Below are positions 8,957 through 14,858 of a DNA stretch of 27,974 bases, piece after piece. Both the position numbers and the translations under genes were made by a program. How positions within the stretch are numbered: position 1 is the stretch's first letter; each line of letters opens with the position of its first letter. Location: positions 1 to 27,974 of the forward strand of contig DYLI01000008.1 in the NCBI GenBank assembly GCA_020722165.1. The letters are read 5' to 3'. The stretch is from Halothiobacillus neapolitanus (GTDB lineage: Bacteria > Pseudomonadota > Gammaproteobacteria > Halothiobacillales > Halothiobacillaceae). The notes beneath the pieces were generated by a model. The model searched no databases. It was not told the origin of the DNA and worked only from the letters and a program-made list of their open reading frames with translations.

Positions 8957-9358
8957 CTACGCCGTTCGCCCTGAGTCTGTCGATGGGCCGTGTTTCGACG
9001 GACCGTTAGAGAATGTATCCACATATTGCGCTTCAACAAAGCCCGCCAGCACCCGCCCATCGGGTAATTCGGCAATCGGGCGGCGAAGAAGGTTGGGATG
9101 ATCGTGCAAAAGGTGCAGCACTTTATCACGCGATAGCTCGGCTTTGGCTTCATCCGGCAAGGCACGCCAAGTGGTGCCCGTCTTTTTCAGCAGGGTTTCC
9201 CAGCCAAGTTTGGCCTCCCATGCGGCAAGCTGTTCCAGTGTGAGCGGGCTTTTTTTGTAGTCGTGAAAAGTTGCTTCAACAGCATTTTTATCAAGCCATG
9301 CACGGGCTTTTTTCACTGTGGTGCAGTTGGGAATACCGTAAAGTTGGACTGTTTGCAT
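8957..9358 (-). CDS. ArsC/YffB-like reductase with repeat-derived C-terminal extension
   Basis: This 133-residue thioredoxin-fold protein of the ArsC/Spx superfamily is closest in look to YffB. Its N-terminus reads VQLYGIPNCTTVKKARAWLD with the single active-site Cys12. LLRRPIAELPDGRVLAGF then fits the family's 'RPv......vGF.e..y' ending. The family usually stops near residue 117, but here about 16 more residues follow (NGPSKHGPSTDSGRTA). They are encoded by a GTTCGCCCTGAG-type intergenic repeat, so the natural stop seems to have been lost to repeat insertion. True arsenate reductase activity is doubtful, since no ars genes are nearby. Adjacency to dapE matches yffB in enterobacteria. The start ATG at 9358 has no clear ribosome site. 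Confidence 0.85.
   Translation of the reverse strand: MQTVQLYGIPNCTTVKKARAWLDKNAVEATFHDYKKSPLTLEQLAAWEAKLGWETLLKKTGTTWRALPDEAKAELSRDKVLHLLHDHPNLLRRPIAELPDGRVLAGFVEAQYVDTFSNGPSKHGPSTDSGRTA
8962..9005. repeat. GTTCGCCCTGAG-type dispersed repeat
   Basis: CGTTCGCCCTGAGTCTGTCG followed by ATGGGCC, then a TTTCGACGGACCG arm, resembles the widespread 'GTTCGCCCTGAGCCTGTCGA' intergenic repeat of proteobacteria. It overlaps the 3' end of the arsC-like gene and supplies its last roughly 15 codons. Confidence 0.65.
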
Positions 9359-9455
9359 ATTGGGATGAATTACATAGATTGCTTGTGAATCTTACATGAC
9401 CGGCGTTGACCTTGAGTAGCTGTTGGACTTAGCCTTCAAAGACTGGCATATGTCA

Positions 9456-9566
9456 GTGTTTGGTAAAACCGCACGAAAGTCGGTGACGCAAAGCTACGGG
9501 TCGGGTCGTGCTTTATTTGCTCACGAGAAGGTGAGCTTAAAGCGATACCCGGGTTGCCTTGAACAC
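9456..9566 (+). promoter_or_regulatory. Cyclic di-GMP-I (GEMM) riboswitch
   Basis: The conserved core of class I c-di-GMP riboswitches is present in order. It runs GGTAAAACC (9462-9470), a GAAA-capped stem closed by ACCG/CGGT, GGTGACGCAAAGCTACGGG (9482-9500), a variable hairpin (GCTCAC 9519-9524 with GTGAGC 9531-9536), and CCCGGGTTGCC (9548-9558). A closing P1 helix can be drawn: GTGTT (9456-9460) with AACAC (9562-9566) plus GG/CC inside it. Just after P1, GAACA (9561-9565) can instead pair with TGTTC (9575-9579), which could be the switching helix. No terminator with an adjacent T-run is evident, so control may be translational. It lies 63 bases before the cellulase start on the same strand. 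The direction of control (on or off) cannot be read from sequence. Confidence 0.9.
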
Positions 9567-9629
9567 ATTGTTCATGTTCTGCGCTCATTTGTTTTTCGTA
9601 ATCGCTCCATTTTGTTGAGAGTACATCAC

Positions 9630-11408
9630 ATGAAATTGTTTACGTCTCGCCGTAAAGTATCCACTTCCCGATCTTTTATAAGTGCCCTTGCCTTGGGTGT
9701 GGCGCTTGGCTTGGGTAGCCTTGGTAGCGCTCAGGCTTATAGCGTGAACGCTGGAAAAATTTATACCGAAGCAGGTCAGCGCGTGCAGCTTAACGGTGTG
9801 AACTGGTTCGGTTTTGAAACCACCAGCCACGCGCCGCATGGCCTTTGGGCACGCAATGCGGACGATATGATTGCGCAGATGAAATCACTGGGCATCAATG
9901 CGGTGCGCCTGCCTGTTGCACCGGGCACGCTGCGGGGCGAGGCCGTAAGCACGGTTGATTTGAGTCTTAATCCTGATTTCGTGGGGAAAAACGGCCTCCA
10001 GGCACTGGATTATATTGTGCAGAAGCTCGATGCGGCGGGCATGTATGTTTTGCTCGACCATCATCGCCCGGATGATTATGCCATTTCCGAATTGTGGTAC
10101 ACCGATGGTTACTCTGAAGCCCAATGGATTGCTGATTTGGAATTCATGGCGGATCGCTACAAGAATGTGCCGCGTGTGTTTGGTCTAGATTTGAAGAATG
10201 AGCCGCATGGCCGCGTGACGTGGGGTACGGGCAATGCAGCCACCGATTGGAATCTGGCCGCTGAGCGTGCATCGCAGGCTGTTTTGCGCAAGAACCCTAA
10301 TGTCGTGATCTTTGTGGCGGGAATAGAGGAGCAGGCGACATGTTCTAGTCCGCACGCTCACGGTTGGGGCGGGAACCTTGAGCCTTTGCGCTGCATGCCG
10401 TTGGCGATTCCGCAAAACAAACTGGTACTTACACCGCATTTTTATGGCCCTGATGTTTATATGCAGAGTTATTTCAGTGCCTCGAACTTCCCTTTGAATA
10501 TGCCAGCGATTTGGAATACCAATTTCGGTTTTGCCAAGGACATGGGCTATGCGGTTATTCCGACAGAGTTCGGCAGTCGCTATGGGCATGGCGGCGGGTT
10601 GGAATTGGATAAGGTTTGGTTTGACGCGGCGATAGATTGGCTGGTATCCAAGGATATGCGCGATAGTTTCTATTGGTCGTGGAACCCGAATAGCGCGGAC
10701 ACCGGCGGTTTGTTGCAGGATGACTGGAAAAATGTATGGAGCGACAAGCTGGCTAAATTGCAGCAACTATGGGGAGTTACTGTTGCAACCTCTACCCAAA
10801 AGCCAAGGCCAAGACCAAAATCAACCTCAACCTCTGCGTTAACGCTAATAGCTCAGCAGGTACTTGTAGGGGATTTATTTACTGTTGAGCGCAAAGTGGA
10901 TGCCGATTGGAATGCGGGTTATTGCGTGACCTACAGCGTGAAAAACGTTAGCAAGCAGACGGGTGCGTGGAGCACCAGTTTCGGCTTCCAAGATCGCCTT
11001 GATAACTCGTGGGGTGCAACACTTCGCGTTGAAGGTACAAGTCTTAAAGCTGTAGGTGAGAGTTGGAATACAACACTTAACCCCGGCGAACAAACGACTT
11101 ATGGTTATTGCGCGACACGCCCGCAACTCGCAAGTGGCGGCAGTTCAGTCGTCGCAAGTGAATTACCTGCACAACTGACTAGTCTTAAGGATTGGGGTAC
11201 GGGCTACTGCATGGCGGTCAAAGTGACCAATACCACAGGTTCGGTTGTACCTTGGGCGACGAGCTTCCCGCTGCAAGGGACAATAAGCAACAGCTGGAGT
11301 GCGCGTGTTACCCAAAACGGTACGCAAGCCAAGGCGCAAGGTGAAGACTGGAACAGCTATTTGCAGCCAGGTGCAAGCGCTGAATTTGGTTTTTGTGCCA
11401 ATCGCTAA
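9630..11408 (+). CDS. Secreted GH5 endoglucanase with two CBM2-like modules
   Basis: The protein is 592 residues from the ATG at 9630. An in-frame reading back to 9423 is rejected because it runs through the riboswitch, while 9630 opens a clear signal peptide ending GSLGSAQA before YSVNAGK. The catalytic GH5 domain (about residues 40-370) has VQLNGVNWFGFET, DLKNEPHG with acid/base Glu191 and VIPTEFGSR with nucleophile Glu313. A short Pro/Lys/Ser/Thr linker (about 385-405) leads to two successive modules of about 85-95 residues. Each has a WNxGYC or WGTGYC opening, a conserved NSWxA strand, a Gly-x-x-Trp-Asn or Asp-Trp-Asn pair and a final YGYCA/FGFCA, which resembles CBM2 cellulose-binding folds. 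It probably hydrolyses cellulose or related beta-1,4-glucans outside the cell or in the organism's own exopolysaccharide. Expression is likely governed by c-di-GMP. Confidence 0.92.
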   Translation: MKLFTSRRKVSTSRSFISALALGVALGLGSLGSAQAYSVNAGKIYTEAGQRVQLNGVNWFGFETTSHAPHGLWARNADDMIAQMKSLGINAVRLPVAPGTLRGEAVSTVDLSLNPDFVGKNGLQALDYIVQKLDAAGMYVLLDHHRPDDYAISELWYTDGYSEAQWIADLEFMADRYKNVPRVFGLDLKNEPHGRVTWGTGNAATDWNLAAERASQAVLRKNPNVVIFVAGIEEQATCSSPHAHGWGGNLEPLRCMPLAIPQNKLVLTPHFYGPDVYMQSYFSASNFPLNMPAIWNTNFGFAKDMGYAVIPTEFGSRYGHGGGLELDKVWFDAAIDWLVSKDMRDSFYWSWNPNSADTGGLLQDDWKNVWSDKLAKLQQLWGVTVATSTQKPRPRPKSTSTSALTLIAQQVLVGDLFTVERKVDADWNAGYCVTYSVKNVSKQTGAWSTSFGFQDRLDNSWGATLRVEGTSLKAVGESWNTTLNPGEQTTYGYCATRPQLASGGSSVVASELPAQLTSLKDWGTGYCMAVKVTNTTGSVVPWATSFPLQGTISNSWSARVTQNGTQAKAQGEDWNSYLQPGASAEFGFCANR

Positions 11409-11420
11409 GCGTTAAATAAG

Positions 11421-11440
11421 GCAGGTTCTTTTGAGCCTGC
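11421..11440 (+). terminator. Small hairpin preceding the main terminator
   Basis: GCAGGTTC (11421-11428) pairs with GAGCCTGC (11433-11440) around a TTTT loop. It has no following T-run and stands 7 bases before the strong terminator, so it probably adds 3'-end stability. Confidence 0.4.
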
Positions 11441-11447
11441 AATTAAG

Positions 11448-11487
11448 CCCCAGTCAAACGTTCTCTTGCGTTTGACTGGGGTTTTTT
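11448..11487 (+). terminator. Strong Rho-independent terminator of the cellulase gene
   Basis: A perfect 13-base stem, CCCCAGTCAAACG with CGTTTGACTGGGG, has an 8-base loop and is followed by TTTTTT. On the minus strand it also faces the end of the DUF1841 gene, where the A-run is less complete, so it mainly serves the plus strand. Confidence 0.95.
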
Positions 11488-11499
11488 GATTTTGGCGAA

Positions 11500-11922
11500 T
11501 CAAACCATGCGGCAAATGCACTCAAGATAGCTTTGCTCGTCCGGCTCGCTCCCCGCTGCATCCTGCAAGGCGCGCAGCAGGCAGGCGATCATGCAGTGCT
11601 CGGCATCCATCATGTCGCCGCTGCGCTGGACGAGTTTAATGTAGGCCGCACGAATGCCAGCGGGGCGGTCGGTGCTGATTTGTTCGCGCAAGGCCAAGTG
11701 CATCCCCAGGTGCAGGAAGGGGTTGCTGGTGCCTTGATGCGGCGTTTCTTCAAAGGCAAGGCTGGCCTCTTCCTCTCCAAGCAGCGCATGGTATTCGGGG
11801 TGCATGGCAATTACATCGGCAATCATGTGTTCGAGTGCGTCCATGGGCAGGTTTTGCAGACGTTTTTGCCAGGCGTGAACATACATTAGCCGCAGTGTGT
11901 TGCGATCTTGAGAAAAAATCAT
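11500..11922 (-). CDS. DUF1841 protein
   Basis: The protein is 140 residues from the ATG at 11922. The open frame runs further upstream (to 12300) but that part is a shadow of nth, rich in Arg and Pro. The chosen start opens [20 protein letters not shown], then LEHMIADVIAMHPEYHALL, NPFLHLGMHLALREQ and AEHCMIACLLRALQDA, the pattern of DUF1841. The ATGA overlaps the nth stop by four bases, so the two are coupled. The nth-DUF1841 pairing is found in other proteobacteria. No function is established. It is a soluble, probably helical protein with several Cys and His residues near its C-terminus. Confidence 0.85.
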   Translation of the reverse strand: MIFSQDRNTLRLMYVHAWQKRLQNLPMDALEHMIADVIAMHPEYHALLGEEEASLAFEETPHQGTSNPFLHLGMHLALREQISTDRPAGIRAAYIKLVQRSGDMMDAEHCMIACLLRALQDAAGSEPDEQSYLECICRMV

Positions 11923-12575
11923 GGGGCGATCATTCCTTGGCAGGGTGCGGTTTTTTGTTTGAAATCGCACAGGTCGCACACCGGGCACTCCGCGCATTTG
12001 GGGCTGCGGGCGGTGCAGGTGTAGCGGCCATGCAGGATGAGCCAGTGGTGCGCATCGAGGATGAATTCTTTGGGGATGACCTTGATAAGTTTGTCTTCGA
12101 CGGCGCGCACTGTTTTGCCGGGGGCAAGACCGGTGCGGTTGGCGACGCGGAAGATATGCGTATCGACGGCCATGGTGGGTTGGCCGAAGGCGGTGTTGAG
12201 CACGACATTGGCCGTTTTGCGCCCCACGCCGGGGAGTTCTTCTAGGGCTTCGCGGGTTTGCGGCACTTCGCCCTGATGTTTTTCCAAAAGTAAGCGGCAC
12301 AGGCCGATCACGTTTTTGGCTTTGGTTTGGTATAGGCCGATGGTTTGGATGAATCCGCGCAGGCGCTCTTCACCCAAGTCAACGATGGCTTGCGGGGTGT
12401 TGGCGACGGGAAATAGGCGGCCAGTCGCTAGGTTCACCCCCTTGTCGGTGGCTTGGGCGGAAAGCACCACGGCGACAAGCAGTTCAAACACCGAGGTGTA
12501 GTGCAGTTCGGTGACAGGCCTGGGATTGAGGGCGCGCAGGCGGAAAAAAAACTGGTGGCGTGTGACGGTGTTCAT
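11919..12575 (-). CDS. nth: Endonuclease III
   Basis: This 218-residue bifunctional DNA glycosylase/AP lyase repairs oxidised pyrimidines. Using the ATG at 12575, the helix-hairpin-helix [13 protein letters not shown] places the catalytic Lys at 120 and VDTHIFRV places the Asp at 138, the same numbers as E. coli Nth. The iron-sulfur cluster motif CxxxxxxCxxCxxxxxC is intact near the C-terminus. The frame extends 23 codons further upstream but the exact match of numbering favours 12575. It is divergent from pyrD with about 83 bases between, and overlaps the DUF1841 start. Confidence 0.97.
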   Translation of the reverse strand: MNTVTRHQFFFRLRALNPRPVTELHYTSVFELLVAVVLSAQATDKGVNLATGRLFPVANTPQAIVDLGEERLRGFIQTIGLYQTKAKNVIGLCRLLLEKHQGEVPQTREALEELPGVGRKTANVVLNTAFGQPTMAVDTHIFRVANRTGLAPGKTVRAVEDKLIKVIPKEFILDAHHWLILHGRYTCTARSPKCAECPVCDLCDFKQKTAPCQGMIAP

Positions 12576-12658
12576 CGCTAAATCGGCAAGGATGCGTGGG
12601 TTGGAACGGTAGTTGGAGTGGTAGCATAGCAGGGGATTATTCAACAGGTCGGGTAGAG

Positions 12659-13714
12659 ATGAGTTTGATGTACGCTTTGGCCCGCCAGGGTTTGTTTATG
12701 TTGCCGCCGGAAACGGCGCACGAATTATCTCTTGAGCTGATGCACTTGACGCTACGCGGAAGCTTGGCGCGCATGATGCGTGCGCGTGTGGTGGATAGCC
12801 CGCGTGAGGTGATGGGGCTGACTTTTCCTAATCCGATAGGGCTTGCGGCGGGGCTGGACAAGAACGCGCGTTACATTGATGCGCTTGGCAGTCTTGGTTT
12901 TGGTTCAATCGAGGTGGGCACGGTCACGCCGCGCCCGCAACCGGGCAACCCAGCGCCGCGTTTGTTTCGTCTGCCTAAAGCCCGCGCCATTATTAATCGT
13001 ATGGGTTTTAATAATTTGGGCGTGGAGCAGTTTATCTCCAATGTCGAACACAGCCGTTTTCGCGAGCAGGGTGGCATTCTCGGGTTGAATATCGGCAAGA
13101 ATTTTGACACGCCGCTGGAAAAAGCGGTGGATGATTATGTGTTTTGCCTACGCCGGGTGTATGCCCATGCTTCATATGTGGCGGTGAATATTTCTTCGCC
13201 GAATACGGCGGGTTTGCGCGGTTTGCAGCATGGTGATGTGTTTGATGATTTGTTGTCCAAGCTCAAGGCGGAGCAGCAGCGCTTGGCAGAGCAGCATGGG
13301 CGTTATGTGCCGCTGGCGGTGAAGGTTGCACCCGACCTTGAGGCGGATGAAATTCAGTCGATCGCCGATACGCTGCGCCGGCAAGGCATTGATGGCTTGA
13401 TTGCCACCAACACCACGCTTGGTCGCGAGGGGGTTGAAGGATTGCCTCATGCCGATGAAAAGGGCGGGCTATCCGGTGCGCCGGTGTTTGCGCGTTCAAC
13501 CGAGGTGGTGCGCCAATTCAGCGCTGCTTTGGCGGGCGAGCTGCCAATTATTGCGGTGGGTGGGATTATGTCGGCGGCGGATGCGCAGGCCAAAATCGAC
13601 GCGGGAGCGAGTTTGGTGCAGATTTATACCGGTTTTATTTATCAGGGGCCGGGCTTGATTCGGGAGATTGCCGCAGCTTTGGCTCCCAAGCCGTTTGTGT
13701 GTGGTTTGGGGTGA
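12659..13714 (+). CDS. pyrD: Dihydroorotate dehydrogenase (quinone), class 2
   Basis: This 351-residue FMN enzyme of pyrimidine synthesis oxidises dihydroorotate to orotate and passes electrons to quinone at the inner membrane. The N-terminal [20 protein letters not shown] is the class 2 membrane-binding helix region. [54 protein letters not shown] (catalytic serine region) and [10 protein letters not shown] all fit PyrD. Starts at 12659 (MSLMYAL) and 12668 (MYAL) are both possible; upstream codons of the longer frame are unlike the family. It is divergent from nth. Confidence 0.97.
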   Translation: MSLMYALARQGLFMLPPETAHELSLELMHLTLRGSLARMMRARVVDSPREVMGLTFPNPIGLAAGLDKNARYIDALGSLGFGSIEVGTVTPRPQPGNPAPRLFRLPKARAIINRMGFNNLGVEQFISNVEHSRFREQGGILGLNIGKNFDTPLEKAVDDYVFCLRRVYAHASYVAVNISSPNTAGLRGLQHGDVFDDLLSKLKAEQQRLAEQHGRYVPLAVKVAPDLEADEIQSIADTLRRQGIDGLIATNTTLGREGVEGLPHADEKGGLSGAPVFARSTEVVRQFSAALAGELPIIAVGGIMSAADAQAKIDAGASLVQIYTGFIYQGPGLIREIAAALAPKPFVCGLG

Positions 13715-13723
13715 GGGCAAATT

Positions 13724-13827
13724 TTAGCCACAGAGAACACCGAGGGCACAGAGTTTGTAAGCTGAATGGGCTTGTCCAACCTAGCGAGCGGGTTTTTCTC
13801 CGAGTGCTCTGTGTACTCTGTGGCTAA
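13724..13827. repeat. TTAGCCACAGAG inverted-repeat element, copy 3
   Basis: The left end TTAGCCACAGAGAACACCGA with GGGCACAGAG (to 13753) pairs imperfectly with the right end (13798-13827), finishing ACTCTGTGGCTAA. About 44 bases lie between the arms. It sits in the 155-base gap between pyrD and folD and may form an extended hairpin in their transcript. The ends match copies 1 and 2, but the centre is different. Confidence 0.78.
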
Positions 13828-13869
13828 TTTTATATGTTGCGTAACTAATTCAAAGTACGGGAGTTTTTC

Positions 13870-14718
13870 ATGTCGGCTGAGTTGATGGATGGCAAGCGGG
13901 TGGCGGCGGATGTTTTGGCGGGCGTAAGTGAGGGCGTGGAGCAACTCAAGGCTCAAGGGTTACGCGCACCGGGTTTGGCGGTGATTCAGGTTGGCGACGA
14001 TCCGGCCTCTAAAGTGTATGTGGGCAATAAACGCCGTGCCTGTGAACGTACCGGCATTGTTTCCACCGCGTTTGATTTGCCCGCTACGACCGCTATGGAT
14101 GAGTTGCTGGCGTTGATTGATCGCTTGAATGCAGATGCGTCGATCGACGGGATTTTGGTGCAGCTGCCCTTGCCGCAAGGTTTGGATAGCGCGGCGGTGA
14201 TTGAGCGTATTGCGCCGCATAAGGATGTCGATGGCTTTCACCCGTACAACGTCGGACGTTTGGCGCAACGCTTGCCAGGGCTGCGTCCGTGTACGCCGTT
14301 TGGGGTGATGCGCTTGCTGGAAACTTATGCCATCGAGCCTAAGGGTATGGAGGCGGTGATTGTGGGCGCATCGAATATTGTCGGGCGGCCTATGGCGCTG
14401 GAGCTGCTGCTTGCCGGCGCGACGGTGACGGTCACGCATCGTTTCACCAAGGATTTGGCGGCGCACGTGGCTCGAGCTGATCTTCTGGTGGTCGCGGTGG
14501 GTAAGCCCGGTTTGGTGAAAGGCGAATGGGTCAAGCCCGGCGCCGTGGTGATTGATGTCGGCATTAACCGTCTGGCCGATGGCTCGCTGGTGGGTGATGT
14601 GGTGTTTGACGCGGCCTTTGAACGCGCGGGCTGGATTACACCCGTGCCGGGTGGGGTCGGGCCGATGACGGTGGCGATGTTGATGTGGAATACCTTGCAG
14701 GCCAGGCAGATGGCGTGA
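13870..14718 (+). CDS. folD: Bifunctional methylenetetrahydrofolate dehydrogenase/cyclohydrolase
   Basis: This 282-residue enzyme matches the family length. FolD interconverts 5,10-methylene- and 10-formyl-tetrahydrofolate using NADP, feeding purine and formyl-Met synthesis. Visible motifs are [16 protein letters not shown] (catalytic Tyr and Lys), [57 protein letters not shown] for cofactor binding, and [18 protein letters not shown]. The ATG at 13870 follows a GGGAG ribosome site. Confidence 0.97.
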   Translation: MSAELMDGKRVAADVLAGVSEGVEQLKAQGLRAPGLAVIQVGDDPASKVYVGNKRRACERTGIVSTAFDLPATTAMDELLALIDRLNADASIDGILVQLPLPQGLDSAAVIERIAPHKDVDGFHPYNVGRLAQRLPGLRPCTPFGVMRLLETYAIEPKGMEAVIVGASNIVGRPMALELLLAGATVTVTHRFTKDLAAHVARADLLVVAVGKPGLVKGEWVKPGAVVIDVGINRLADGSLVGDVVFDAAFERAGWITPVPGGVGPMTVAMLMWNTLQARQMA

Positions 14719-14858
14719 GTGACAGTGAGTGGCGTGAACATCAGCTATATTCATGTGGGTGTGTCTATGCGGCAAGGCGTGCGCGTTATTCATGGCTATA
14801 GGTTGTGGATTGAATTATTCGTTGATATATCGCGCCGGATCAATGGAGAAGGTACAGC

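Noticed and set aside
7602..9005. A CRISPR array made of the repeated segments.
   Set aside because: The repeats are palindromic element ends at irregular, large spacing, not regular direct repeats with short spacers, and no cas genes are present.
8957..9358. True arsenate reductase of an ars operon.
   Set aside because: There is no arsB, arsR or acr3 nearby; position beside dapE and sequence look favour the YffB group of unknown function.
9406..9452. Candidate sigma-70 promoters for the cellulase leader (TTGACC at 9406, or TTGGAC at 9423 with CATATG at 9447).
   Set aside because: The -10 matches are poor for both. The second would start transcription near the aptamer, which is appealing but not enough to call.
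9423..9629. In-frame N-terminal extension of the cellulase (69 more residues).
   Set aside because: This stretch is the c-di-GMP riboswitch, and a proper signal peptide begins at the ATG at 9630.
11923..12300. In-frame N-terminal extension of the DUF1841 gene.
   Set aside because: It is an Arg/Pro-rich shadow of nth in another frame; the coupled ATGA start at 11922 fits the family.
13960..14793. A 277-codon minus-strand open frame covering folD.
   Set aside because: The composition is rich in His, Arg and Gln, typical of antisense to a GC-rich gene, and no family resemblance is visible.
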